NCBI GenBank assembly: GCA_026075535.2
Contig: AP026540.1
Coordinates: 13,516,001-13,580,000, forward strand
Direction of reading: 5' to 3'
Source of the DNA: Tricholoma matsutake
Lineage: Eukaryota; Basidiomycota; Agaricomycetes; Agaricales; Tricholomataceae
Length of the DNA: 64,000 nucleotides
This document shows, piece after piece, positions 11,091-22,850 of the stretch. Position 1 is the first letter of the stretch, and the number at the start of each line of letters is the position of its first letter. A program made the translations under genes and the position numbers. The notes under the pieces are model-generated. The model saw nothing but the letters and a program-made list of their open reading frames with translations, was not told where the DNA came from and searched no databases.

Positions 11091-12657
11091 TTGCAGCTGT
11101 GCATCATGCCTCAAATCTGCTTTGCCACATCAATTGGCCTGGTGTTCAAGGTGCTGATCCTGCTTTGTTCATTGGCTGACAGTCTTACTGAGGTAAACTT
11201 TGACCACCTACCACTCGGATTCCATCCATCCCTCTTGGCCATGTTGGATGATGGTGTCACCCCCAAACTTACAAGCAGTCTAGTGCCCTTATATGCCCTG
11301 GATTGGTGGAGACATCATAGCGAACTGGCAGTGGACAGCATTATGGGCATCGACACCCTGGATCAGTGCCTTGATCACCATAAGCAGTACTTCACTGAGT
11401 CTGACTCACCCGCTCCTGCTTCCCAAGCCATTGCCGCTCCTGTGTCCCAAGCCATTGCCGCTCCTGTGTCCCAAGCCATTGCCGCTCCCACTGCCGATTG
11501 CCAATCCTGCATCAACCTCCAGGGTCTCTTGAATGATATGCTGCATGAAACATGCAGTACGCTTCAGTTTATAGACAGCTGCGAATCATCAGCAGATGCT
11601 GTGCTGGACGCCAATGTCAGGAAAGCAGCAGTGTTACACCGAGTTCATGAGCTTGCCCTGCTGAAGGAGCTCCAGGCTGAACCACAGGCTTTGGCAACAG
11701 GATCAAAACCCCCTCAATGCGCTGGGCAACCTTCAAGGCAAACAGCAGTAGGAAGAAAATTGGAACTGGTGGCAGCAAATGCACAGGCGGAACTTGAGCA
11801 CCTGAAGTCCCTTCCCCCCAGCTCCTACAAGTGGACCTGGGGTGTCGACATCATGGAAAGTGATGTTTTGGGTGCTAATGAGAAGACCAAGAGCAAGGGC
11901 AAACACCAGCATTCCGGGTATCAGTTGTCTCTGCCTGCTGGTGTGAAGGGAAGAAAGGTGTGGTTGAGCACACCAATGGTCTCAACAGTTGCATCCAATG
12001 CCTATGGCCAACCACCCATGGTATCAGGCGATGGAGCAGATGATTCATCACCTCCTGGCCATGCTGCTTCTCCCACTCCCTCTCCCGCTCCCGTCCCTGA
12101 TGCCTTACCCGATGCACAAGCCAGCCAGCCCACTGCCATGGTTTGGCAAGGCAAAGATGATGTGTCAAGTGCAGATCAGCCCACTGCCTTTCAGGAAGCC
12201 ATGGCATGGCAAGGCGTCAAGTGATGCTGATTAGCCCACCACCTTTCAGGCACTCATGGCATGGCAGGGCGACAATGATCAGTCATCATCTTCCTATACA
12301 GGTTCCCTGACTGACTTTGATGCTGCTCCCTTTTATCTTTCCAATTCTACCTCCTCATCTCCAGCCGCCAATGCAACTTCGACAGATGAGGCTGCTTTCC
12401 CCACTGCATCTGATGCTGTGGATGCTTTTCTGTCATCCTCAGAGACTGGATCTAATGGTGAATCTGATGCTGAGGCCAATTCTGAAGATTCCATTACCAC
12501 ATCACAGATAGAGAACCCCACTCCTTCTCATATCACTTTGCTGACCTACCCTCCTGCGGACTTCACTCTGCTAATCTACACTCCTGCAGACTTCAGTTAT
12601 GTCGATGAGACTTGGTTGTCTAGCCTTGATGAGATGATGGACACTGACATTGAATGA
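11091..12657 (+). pseudogene. Unknown repeat-rich protein next to KDZ-1
   Basis: Not recognised. A 377-codon frame (11091-12224) continues after a frameshift into 12256-12657, ending in an acidic Ser-rich tail (DETWLSSLDEMMDTDIE). Visible features: three copies of an 8-residue unit SQAIAAPV (24-nt repeat, 11424-11495); a helical Leu-rich middle (VLHRVHELALLKELQAE); a Pro/Ser run (SPTPSPAPVPDALP); and two to three copies of a roughly 21-residue unit around AMAWQG / SADQPTAFQ (12125-12290). The frame break falls inside the last of these units, beside a TAG where CAG is expected. It shares strand and simple-repeat style with KDZ-1 and could be an accessory gene of the same element. No function is claimed. 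Confidence 0.5.
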
Positions 12658-12759
12658 TGCATCATGTATATATAGTGTTGTGGGTAGTAGTACATTGTAC
12701 ATAGTAATATCATTGTTTTTGTGGTCCTGTCAAGCCCTGATGTCAGTGCCACTTCCTGG

Positions 12760-13112
12760 TCCTGGTCCCAGTCCCCACCCCCACCCCTGCCCCCATCCTC
12801 TTCCCCTGCAATTGCATTTCAAACATTACTAATGTCTGTACTATGTTCTTAATGCACATCTATCTGCACGGTACAGCAAGTAAAGTAGTAATGTAGTCAT
12901 TGGTTAATTAATAGAGTATGTACAAATATATAGTGAGTTTGACAGCATCCATCGAAACAGATAATACAATGTATACAGTCAATAGTCCCCATCCCCACTC
13001 CCGCTCCAGCTCCCGTCCCCTTCCCCTGCAATTGCATTTCAAACATTACTAATGTCTGTACTATCTGTATGGTACAGCAAGTAAAGTAGTAATGTAGTCA
13101 TTGGTTAATTAC
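12760..13112. repeat. Imperfect direct duplication, about 130-bp unit
   Basis: A unit with CCCC-rich hexamers, then TTCCCCTGCAATTGCATTTC, ATTACTAATGTCTGTACTAT and a tail with AAGTAAAGTAGTAATGTAGT occurs at 12765-12912 and again at 12985-13112. The second copy lacks about 20 bp. It lies in the non-coding DNA after the repeat-rich gene. Confidence 0.7.
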
Positions 13113-14244
13113 AGCTATTTGCGGAACTGAAGGCATGTGTGAACCTTTTTTTTAAAAACAGCTGCATTACATGGTGCAGCTTAGGTGGGCTCTAGCTCCC
13201 TCAAAACATGTTCAGATCATCTTCAAACCTAGTGCGTCCTGACTGGGGAGTCATTGCGGAGGGCATGGTATCAAACTTACACGTGCTAATGAAGTTCTCA
13301 TCTCTCATTGTAGTGTCTTAAAATCATCACTATGTAGGGTTTGTAGCCTTTGTAATACATTCAAAAACCTTTCTTTTCCTCACATAGTCAACAGGCCTGA
13401 TGTTTATGTAGGGAGTAATGTAAGTTTTTTGCATTGCTGTCTGTGGTTCTGGTAACTGGTTCTCATTCTGGTTCAGGTTCTGGTTCTGTGTGGCTGGTGT
13501 ACTAGGTAGCTGCATTGAGGTTCTGAGGTTCTGGGGCTGTTACTGTGTGCTAAGGCTGAGGACTCGAGAGCTGAAAAAAAGAAGCAGAGCTAGACATGAA
13601 CTGGGCACATTGTGACATGGCTCTCAAGATTCAAAAGCTAGAGTGCCAGAAATAGACCAAAGCAGCTGTGAGTGTGTCAAATCATGCTCTCATCACCAAG
13701 ATGGACATGCCATTGGCAGTCCTCCCTATGGTGTCAGCAGCAAGCAACAATGTGATACCATGACTCTACAACATGTGACTGTCTAACTAGCTACAGTCAC
13801 ATGACTACTGAAGTAGGTGCCCAGACACCCTACTCCACCTGATGAAAAGGTTTTAATGATAAAGAATGGTGGACATACACAGCAATGGATCCAGTGGAAT
13901 GCCCTACGAGAAGTTTTGCATGATATGACAAACAGAAACATATTCCATCGCAATGATTTCCACTGTGGGCAGAGGTCAGTATCCATGAAACTTGCGGCAT
14001 GTGGAACTCTTGATGTCAGGCCAGCACAAATTGTAAGTTGAGAATGAGGGGCAGAAAAATGAATCATCGTTGATGATGGTGTGGGGAAGGAAGAAAGGAT
14101 AGTTGAAAAAGGAATGCAAACAAAATTTTCATCACAGCGGAGTTGGAACTGACTTGGGTTTTCTGTATCAATAGATGCAAATTGTGTGAAAAGAATTAAA
14201 AATAGTAGAGATTTACTTGAGTGTTCCTGCTCGTGTAGATACAT
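13113..14244. other. Intergenic, one inverted repeat
   Basis: No gene is supported. A short inverted repeat at 13767-13798 (CATGTGACTGT and ACAGTCACATG around CTAACTAGCT) marks the side of the RT fragment; a related CATGTGACTACC lies on its other side at 15211. An open + frame at 13817-14041 has no recognisable domain. Confidence 0.35.
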
Positions 14245-15205
14245 GCTCTGGCTAGTAAAGATTTGGCAAGAATACCTACAGTTGCACTTGGAGTAGTGAA
14301 ACCTTTTCTCCAAGTTGCACCAAAACTCAGCACAGCACTGGTATGGCGGTCGCTGGCATCAGTGGTGACATAAATATTTGATGCCTTGTCTTTGTAATCA
14401 ATTGTGGTGAGACAGTCAGTGCCGAGAACCAGGTATTTGATGTGCTCAAAGGTGGCCTGGTGTTCTGCGGTCCAGGGGGGGAATTCCCAGTCACATTCCT
14501 TTGTGGTGAGTGGCATGAGTATACTCATATATTGAGTGAGTGCTGGTAGGAAGGTGGCAACGTATCGTGTTAGTCCCAGGAATCCCTTGACATTGGTGGC
14601 AGTCATTGGTTGGGGCCAAGATGCAATCCAGTCAGTTTTGTGGGGGTCAGGTTTGATGCCTGCCCCTGAGATGATGTGGCTGAGGAAACATAGTTCAGTG
14701 GCAAAGAGGTTAGATTTTGCTTGATTGCAGTAGATACTGGCTTTTCAGAGCACCTCAAGCACAATGGTGCAGTTTCACTTGTGTTCCTCCAGGGTCTGTG
14801 ACCATATCATGATGTTGTTGAGGTACACATGACAAATCTTGCTGATGAGTTCTTGTAGCACATTGGTCATTCAGCACTGATGTGTGGCAGGGGCATTGCA
14901 TCCACCCTGTGGCATGACAGTCCATTTATAGAGTCCCCACGGTGTTCTCACAGCAGTGAGATGAATGTCATCGGGGTGTACTCATGTCTGGAAGAAAGAA
15001 TTGGTCATGTCCATCTTGCCAAATATTTTTCCCTTCCCGCAGTCAGTGAGTATGTCATCTATGTAGGGTAGGGGGAAGTTGTCTCGTACAGTGTTGCCGT
15101 AGAGTGGTCAGTACTCATTCACCCACTGGGGGTCAGGTACCGCGGTGGAGATGCTGGAGGTCTCCTTCCCAGAATCGTGAGTGGGATGGTATAGCAATGA
15201 TTGAC
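14245..15205 (-). pseudogene. Ty3/Gypsy reverse transcriptase fragment
   Basis: Read right to left: [34 protein letters not shown] (motif A region), [30 protein letters not shown] (motif C), LCFLSHIISGAGIKPDP, GFLGLTRYVATFLP and the beginning of RNase H (VTTDASD). The catalytic YxDD is YLNN, both aspartates changed to asparagine, and several stops break the frame. The protein stops matching after TSAVLSFGATW near 14300. It may be the downstream half of the Gypsy whose protease fragment is at 21381-22850 on the same strand, separated by later KDZ/TET sequence; that is inference. Confidence 0.85.
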
Positions 15206-15429
15206 TACTAACATGTGACTACCTACAGTTCTATCAACAGAGTCATGTGATCACCTGGAGTGGTGCCTCACACCACTCCATCCACCCATGTCCCAAATGG
15301 CGATGTCCTCCTTGCCCAGCAGAAAAACAAGCAGAAAGAAAAACAATGCAAACAAAAAAAATGATAATATAAAATCTAAAATTTTGTAGCCAGAGAAAAT
15401 CTATGGTTGATATAAAAAATAAAATTCAA

Positions 15430-16836
15430 CAAGGGGGTGCCCATCCCAATGCCCGAAGGGCCCTACTCAGATCTGCAAGTCAGGGGTCTTGATTCCAGTT
15501 GAGTTTTGGAACAGAAGCAGCAGGTGCAGGTGCTACTCCAACAGGGGCAATTACCAGCCCCACTTCCCAGAGAACAAGGTGGCTGCCTTTTTTTGAGTTG
15601 TACTTGCCTGCAGCGTAGATGGAGCAGATTCCAAAAGGAAGGTTGTTGAAGTCCATGTGTTGTTTACAGCACATCCTGGGGCCAAAGTTGATGGTCATAG
15701 ATGACCAAACACTATTGTGGAAGTTTCAATGAAGTTTGCAGTCATGTTGTAACAGGGCATCGAGATGATCCACATAGTATCCATGTAGCTTCGGCATCCA
15801 CATAGCAATGGCACCTAGTTTAGGTTTAGTTGGGATAGTGACAGCTGTAAAAGAATGGAGGGCTTACCCAAAGTGAAGCCTGCGACTTTTTGGACAGCAT
15901 CATGGGTTATGAGTTTTGATAAGGCAGCGGTGTTGGCGTCATTGTGACAAAGGTTCCCGGGTTGCTGCTGGGGGTTAGATAGGTATGCAATCATATGCAA
16001 AGATGTACCGTCTGGCCTCCACCATAAGAGATCCCAATCACCATTGCTGGGAAGTTTCCCCAACAGTGCTTCTTTGCCTTCTTTGGAAAGTTGCATTTGG
16101 AGTGTGCCTGCTCAATTGCCTGTGTAACTTTATTGTTGATGCTGTCCCATGAATTGTGGTTTGACCAGCCCACTAAAACAGAGATGACGTGGGCTTGTTG
16201 GTCCAGGATGGGGGTGGACATTCTGATTCAACCATGAGCCGGGGGCAACCAGGGATATAAGGTGACTTACATGCCATCCCACTCCATCAAGTGGAGGCCT
16301 AACTTAGAGTTTGTGCCCACCAGCTCCTCCAATGTATAATCCTTCTTTAACTTCTGCTCCCTGAGGCCAATATACCCAGTGGATGCCATGTTGGTTTTCT
16401 TGATGGAGAGGTTGGTTTTAATGGGGTTGGAGGGCGTGACGTGTTTATGAAGTGTCCTCTTAACAGACTCCCTGTGTGGTGCGTAGCCCATCTCATGTAC
16501 TTCCACTTGCCGGCACTTTGTCCAATTCTTGTGCAACTTTGCCTTCTTCCTGAATGAAGCTTTGGAGATGTCATCTGCCGCCGAGTTTGTGGGCACTGCT
16601 TGACTCATAGTGGAGTTGTGAGTAGGGACACTGGTGACTGAGGGTGGAGGAGGTGAGGGGCTGCATGGTGGAGTCAGGATTGGGGATGGACATGGGGAGG
16701 ACAAAGGGGAGGCCATGTTGTCATCAGGGATAGGCAGTTCATCAGCTTCAGCAGCGATGGCAGCATCCATGAGCATTTTAAAATCAAAAGTGGGGTTGGC
16801 AAGGTTGTCCAGGAGGAAAACGTGACTCCTGAGCAC
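15430..16836 (-). pseudogene. TET/JBP-like 2-oxoglutarate/Fe(II) dioxygenase, truncated
   Basis: Family known to oxidise 5-methylcytosine and expanded in Agaricomycetes beside KDZ transposons. Exon 1 (16836-16271) has a Ser/Pro-rich N-terminus and ends TLEELVGTNSKLGLHLMEWDG. Introns: 16223-16270 (48 nt), 15968-16008 (41 nt, branch TCTAAC) and 15815-15867 (53 nt). Later exons give GISYGGGQ, QQPGNLCHND, FGPRMCCKQHMDFNNLPFG with the iron-binding HxD (about 15655), and GSHLVLWEVGLVI. The downstream iron-binding His and 2-oxoglutarate-binding Arg are missing: after LVI the frame runs into an unrelated APVGVAP...PKLNWNQDP tail. A TGA at 15726-15728 replaces an expected CGA. Divergent from KDZ-2, about 400 bp away. 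Inactive. Confidence 0.75.
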
Positions 16837-17243
16837 ATCTGAATGTAAATCATGAAGGATATTAGTTTAATATAGAGGTGGTAGTTGAAGACTCGCCTGA
16901 CAACTCAAATCAGCTACAACAGGCTCTGCAGATAAGGTCATCAGTATCAGTTGTAATTTTGGTTGCCATGCATATTCCCAACCAGATATGCTCAGACTCC
17001 TGTGCCACAAGGATCCACAATGTGTCTTTTGGAGGGATTAATGTGAGGCCAAAAGAAAGTAAACTTACCATGATGAATCTTGGCCATAAGTAACAAATTA
17101 GTCTGTGTGGTTGTAATTGATATTAGATGTGTTCACCTAAAACCCACATAGTTGTTGATCAATGTTGTCCAAGTTAATCAACATGTGACATTTCTTGTTG
17201 ATCACTTGATTCCTACTTTGTCTCTGTCAAATTTCAATTCACA
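16837..17243. promoter_or_regulatory. Divergent intergenic region between TET/JBP-like gene and KDZ-2
   Basis: Short AT-rich spacer between two head-to-head genes, so a shared two-way promoter is plausible. It contains repeated GTTGATCA / TTGATCAA motifs (17155-17210) and an ACATGTGAC motif like those near 13770 and 15211. No clear TATA box. Confidence 0.35.
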
Positions 17244-20200
17244 ATGTCTGATGCACAATCCTCCAAGTGCCGACACATCGATAAAGGCTCCCATCACAAT
17301 TGGGTAGACCTTCCAGATGACTTTGAGGTTGTTCATACTCATGAGGTTCAAGTTGTTGAACATGAGCGACTGCCTCGTGAAACTCACTGCTCTCCTCAGA
17401 AAGGACACACTGCCTGGACAACAGGTGTCTCTTGGGCTCCTGAGGACAACCCTGAATTTGCGCTCAATCCTGATGGCAACTGGTATGACATTGAACTGAA
17501 TGCCCCAATTACTGACACTACTGCCTTCAAAGATGCTCCTTCAGCTGGGAAAATAAGGAAGAACAAAACCATGTGTTCAGTGAGCTTCATCTCAATTGAT
17601 GTCATACTTCCCATTTACTAATCCATTTATCAGAAAAGGCCTCATGCATTTTGGAAGGAGGACTATTGCAGCCTCTACCTGGATGAGATGCTGAGATGGG
17701 AGGGTCGAGGTGACCTTCACAGAGAAACAAAGTGTTGTGATTGCATGGCTTGGAAAGTACAGGCTGTGGATCATCAGAATACAGGTGTCAAAATTGCTTC
17801 CACCCTGACTTGGTGTGCCAGTTGTGTTGTATATGACACCACAAAATGCACCCTTTCCATGTTATCAAGGTGCATATCTCAAATTATTAGTTCATTCATT
17901 TCTCATTGTTGGGTAGATGTGGAATGGAAGTTATTTTCACAAGGTCTCCCTAAAATCCCTTGGCGTTCAAATTCAACTACAGCATGTTAGAATGCACTGC
18001 TCCAATCCTATCGCATCACATGAGAAATTTCAAAGTTTTACACACAAACAGTATTCATGATGTTGCTGTCGACTTCTGTGGATGTGAGCGAGCCCTGCCC
18101 CATCATGTTCAAGTCCTGTGCCATGGGCTCTACCCTTCCAGCCAGGCCATCGTCAAGACCTGTGCAACATTTCAACTCCTCTGTCACCTTCACCTTCTCG
18201 TGTTGTGTTCCAAAGGCTCTACATATGACTTCTACCATGCCCTTGAAAAGTCTATGAACAACAATGGTGTCGTGCCCCCCTCATGGTATCACACTCTATT
18301 GTGTATGGTTCTACAATGGAGACACATCAAGATGCTAAAAAGAGGGGGGCGGGGTCATGATCTGACTGGAATAGGGGGTACACAGAGTGGGGAGCTTGCT
18401 GTACTTTGTCCCTCATGCCTGCATCCAGGTATCAACCTGCCAGAAGGGTGGGAGGATGTTCTGACTGAGAAGAGGTCAGTCTACTCGCCTGCTATGTACT
18501 TCTTGAACTTGATATGTTCACAGATTCCTCTACCAACTTGTCATTTGCATGGACAGCAACTTCCACCTGAAGAACCAGCTTGTCTCCTCTTACTCGAGTG
18601 ATCCTGGTCTGGGTATTCACATGGCATATATGGTGGATAGAATTCCATATGAGTGTTATGTCTTGAGTCGGGTGAGTGATGCTGATGTACATGTTTCTCC
18701 CTTTGGTTGCCTGCTACCAGCATATCTGACTGCTATAGATCAGTACCTGTGTTGGCTTTGTGGCACTTGCCAAGGCAAACACAATTTTTTTGAAAGGTCC
18801 TCAATACATGGGCATGGGTGCAGTCTCTTGCAGATGGGGGGAGATGATCTTGCCAAGGGCAGTGGGGAATCTTCCAAAGGGGGAGTGGTATGTGACAAAT
18901 GTTGTTCTCGGGTCCACTAGCTAATTTTCAATAGATATGCTAATATGGACTATATTTTTGCATCCACCATCTTCAACACAATGCTTCTCTTGATCATCAT
19001 CAGCTACAATATTGCCTGCTAGTGGTTCGTCAACCTTGACAAGCGCATGGAAGATCACTGGCTGGAAGGGCTACAAGTCGGCTCCACATTTACCCTGTGC
19101 CCCCAAATTCCCAAGCTTCATGAACCAGGTCACCACAAGGTTGGCCATGAGCAGTATTTGTTCAACTATGGACTGGGGCTGGGGATGACGGATAGGGAAT
19201 GCCCTGAGTGTATTTTGGCTGGCCACAACATGTTGGGGAATGTGACAAAAACTCAAGGTCCTGGGTCATGGCATGATGTACTGGATGACCAGTTTGGGCA
19301 CTGGAATTGGATGAAGTATACCAGCATGGGTGAGTAAAGTATTTTTACAACTATGGCAGCTGACTTACTTTTGTTTTGTAGGTACGACATTGATGCAGAA
19401 ATACTAGGCTGGTCTCCATGAACACAATGTTTAAACTGAAGGCCATTGTGGCTTTACCACATCCTTGCCAGAGGAGTTAGTGAGTGAGTGGGAGCAGATG
19501 TGCAAGGAATGGGATGAAGATGGATATCCAAAGCAGTCAAAGAGTCCCTACCACACTGATGGCATCTGTATGTGATTTTGCCACTTAGTGGGTTTGATAC
19601 TGACCCCTTTACTAGGTTTGAGGGAAGCTCAGGTGCGGAAAGAACTTGCAGAAGAGGAGGGCACAAGGCTGGAGCAAGGGGGCATTGTAATCCACTCTAC
19701 AAGTGCATCTGCCTTCCTGGTGATGGGGTTGGAATTGGAGGATAACCAGGACATATACATATACTCCATATTGTTCTCTCTACTGGCTAACAAGTACACA
19801 CCAGATGTTGACTGCATATATTGGTCAAGTCTGGCTCCACCACCTATCAGGAAGCCTCACTAGCTGAGCAGCAAGATGTCTTACATACCAGGCTGCAATA
19901 TTGGGAACAGCTTCAATCAATCTACATCCCTGGGCTCCTCCAGCTACAGGCTGACCTCACTGCAGGCTCTCCACAGGCAATTGCCTCAAATATCCAACCT
20001 GAAAATGTAGAACTCTGGCTACCCTCAAATCTACCTTCAGAGAGGTGATGTGCAACATGTGTTGAAGGGCTTCCAGAGATGGAGAACAAACTGTGGACAG
20101 CCCAATGTTATGATGGGTGTGACGGTGTTTGACATCTCCTCCACATCAAGGCATGCATGGTGCATTTCAAGAACAAGAACATCCAAGGACAGAGGGATGG

Positions 20201-20992
20201 ATTACACTCGTAGGTGGTTATTAATTGTGTCCATGCACATGTGTGCCTATTTGCAGAAAAATACTGTGCCACATGAGTTGTGAAGCTTGCACTTGTAGGG
20301 AGTGGTGACTGGGAGGCTATCCTGCAGCCACTCAAGGATAGTGACATGCATCCATACACCGATCCCAGCCAGATGAAAAAGAGGAGTGGAAGGCGGGGAA
20401 CACAGGAGGATGAAGAAATGGAGGCTGTGGTGGTGGTTGACATGAAGGGTCAGGGAGAAGGGAGCATTGACCTTCTTCCTGATGTCCATGTGCAGAGGGA
20501 TGGCACAGGAGAGACACACCGCACCCTCTCTTGGATCTGGACAACAATGCCTGTTGACCTGGTGGATGGGCAAAATGACAATATCCTGTGATCGGAATGG
20601 GCAAGAGCCATGTGTGCGCTGCACAGGCAATGGAGGAAGTTATCCTTCTCTGTGAGGAGATGTGTTGTGTATTGGTACTCCTTCCTTGGAAGGCAGACTG
20701 GTGGCTGCAACGAGTGGAGTGTAGGTCGGTATTGGATTTGTCCCTTTTGGAAGGCCTGCAGGCTTATGCCATGCAACAGTCATATGTCCAGACCCTCCTA
20801 GCCACCCACTTTCATTGCATCTGGAAATCACCACTGGAAGACGTGATGGAGTCCACCCAGGAGGATGATGAGCATGATGACAATGATGACTCAGAGGGCA
20901 ATAACGAAGATGAAGGCAGTGATCACAATGGCAATGATGACAGCAGTGGGGCTGGCATGGGAGGAGAGGATGACAGTGGCAACGAGCAGTGA
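17244..20992 (+). pseudogene. KDZ-type DNA transposase with Cys-rich N-terminus (KDZ-2)
   Basis: Nearly full-length KDZ protein. N-terminal part 17244-17600 (GVSWAPEDNPEF), then YLDEMLRWEGRGD and a CxC-type zinc cluster (CCDCMAW, CASCVVYD). MRNFKVLHTNSIHDVAVDFC and CERALPHHVQVL start the transposase proper (18000 on), followed by VLCPSCLHPGINLPEGW, FHLKNQLVSSYSSDPGLGI and ANMDYIF. The catalytic YD is YN (ISYNIAC, near 19005), so the first Asp is lost, while DRECPECILAGHN keeps a Glu. Introns 19330-19381 and about 19571-19617. The C-terminus holds RRTLSWIWTT-type sequence, a coiled coil and an Asp/Glu-rich tail with a GDDSGNEQ-type end. Several TAG/TAA/TGA stops. Clearly a different KDZ lineage from KDZ-1. 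Confidence 0.88.
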
Positions 20993-21380
20993 AGGTGGAG
21001 GACAACAATGACGGTGATGCGACAGTGGCAACAGTGGCGATGATGGGTGGTGATATGGGAGGGGTAGTTGTGGGAGGGGAGGTTGTGGGACCAGTGGACG
21101 ATGAGCACCAAAGGAAACAGAGATTTAGTGGAAGGAGGCAGGAATTACCATTTTGGGATGTGTCGCCCAATGTTGATGGGTGCTGGTAGTGCCCATTGAT
21201 GAGTGGGGTTAGTTGCCAGGCTATTTGAGTAACCACGAGATGCACCAGCATAGCTCTAACAGCCTGCTGGTGATTACTTCCTGATTAGGAAGTTGGTAAA
21301 CTAAGCTCTATGATGCATAGGTATAGTTAGTCAATTGACTATATATGATACATAGTATAAGCTGTATCAGGTGTTGCAGT
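20993..21380. other. Spacer after KDZ-2
   Basis: Gly/Val/Asp-coding low-complexity sequence (GGTGATATGGGAGGGG type) up to about 21110, then unassigned DNA. No gene or terminal repeat of the KDZ element could be fixed. Confidence 0.3.
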
Positions 21381-22850
21381 AGGTGATAGTGATACTGTTT
21401 GCTCTCATCGATCAGGTGAATCTCATGGTTCACCTCTCGCCAGGGTGGTAAATTAAAATTCTGGTAATACCTCTCAAACTCCATCCATGATATCGGTGTA
21501 ATCGTTGTGCCAATGATCATGTAGATGGGAGTATTGGTTGGGGGGAGGTGGTTCCTGAATATCCTTCTGCTTGCCTTTGTTGACTGCAGGTTCAGGTGGA
21601 CCTTCAGGTGCGTTCAGTTTGGAGGTTATGGATTGGGGCTTCTCAAATCTAGCTCATAGTTTTTTGAGGTCCCAATCCTCTTTCCCAAGTAGTAGTCTCG
21701 TAACCATCTGAACCTTCACCTGATCCATGTGTATGCTACTCATGTATCCTGGGTGATGAAAGTCCTCTGGCTCTGAGATCTCATCTTCAGCTGTGTTGCA
21801 GTATGAGCCCTGAGTTTGGTGACTCCAGGTTCCCTTGTACTCCCTCATTGTGGCTATAACCTCATTCCATTCTGGTGGCATACATGGATTGTATGCCCAC
21901 TCGAATTGGGGCTTGGGTATTGGTTTGTCTCTGAATGGTCTGGAGCTGGCGTATGACACCTGCTCTTCTTATAGCAGTTCTTCCTCTTTATCATTTGTTA
22001 CCAGGTCCCCGACCTTGGTCTTCGATGATGTGGGTTGACAGTACTGCACATCAGGGTTAGCATGCCCTGTTGGCTGGCAGTGTTGTACATTGTGGTTATC
22101 GTACTCTACTTTCTTGCCATTTCTCAAACTGTTTTTTGTGGATGGCAGGTTTCCAATGGTGGCTTTCATCATTGTTGGCCCCTTTTCATCAGTTTTTTTC
22201 TGGTGGTGGGATACTATTCCCCCCTCCTTCAAGGGCATTTTTATACTCTTCCTCAGTTAGGATGATTGCCTGCGATCCTTCAGGCAAGGATGGTAATCCT
22301 TGTCCTCCCTATTCTTCTGGGACCTCCTCCATGGTGGGTCATCATGGGGATCCATGTAGTCAATTTTTCTTTGTCAGTTGCCAGATACTGACATAAATGC
22401 CCATCTGTATCAGCTAACTCAACTTTCATGGCAGGGGTCGCTACCCCATTGACTATTACCTGGTTATGCTCAAAATCAAGATGTACTTGATTAGCTCACA
22501 TAAATGGTGTACCGATTATCATGTCATAGCAGTCGAAATTCACAATGTCCATGTAAATGGTGCCATTTACCCCTGGTGCCATGACCAAGGTTTCCATACC
22601 AAAGTTTACAGTGGAGCAGCTACCCACTGTTCCCAATTGTAATGTGTGTGGATTTCATAGTGGAAAGACTGTGATCTCAGCCACCTGTGCAAAGGTGGGC
22701 ATGATCCCTGTGGTAGTGCTTCCAGAATCCCACAAAGTCCAGGCCTTAAATCCCCCTATGGACACAAATGTTGCTAAGCATTCTTTGTCCTCCTGGGTAA
22801 TTATTGGATATGGGTGGGCTGTCTTGGACATCTTCATGTGAGCTTTCCTC
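21381..22850 (-). pseudogene. Ty3/Gypsy gag-pol fragment with protease
   Basis: Right to left: a retropepsin-like domain with WTLWDSGSTTTG (active-site DSG, about 22740) and the downstream YDMIIGTPFM and DFEHNQVIVNG blocks typical of Gypsy proteases. A long linker follows, rich in Lys/Glu (EDEISEPEDFHHPGYM, KPQFEWAYNP). The frame is broken by stops at expected arginine positions (FPL stop NPHTLQLG; TPFM stop ANQVHLDF). RT is absent here. A matching-strand RT fragment is found 6 kb further on (14245-15205). Confidence 0.75.

Noticed and set aside
13783..14313. 176-codon minus-strand frame beside the RT fragment
   Set aside because: Only its first codons overlap RT-derived sequence; the remainder matches no family and has ordinary non-coding composition.
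20640..21251. 203-codon His/Ser/Pro-rich minus-strand frame
   Set aside because: Antisense of the acidic C-terminus of KDZ-2; GAT/GAC-rich DNA gives open antisense frames.
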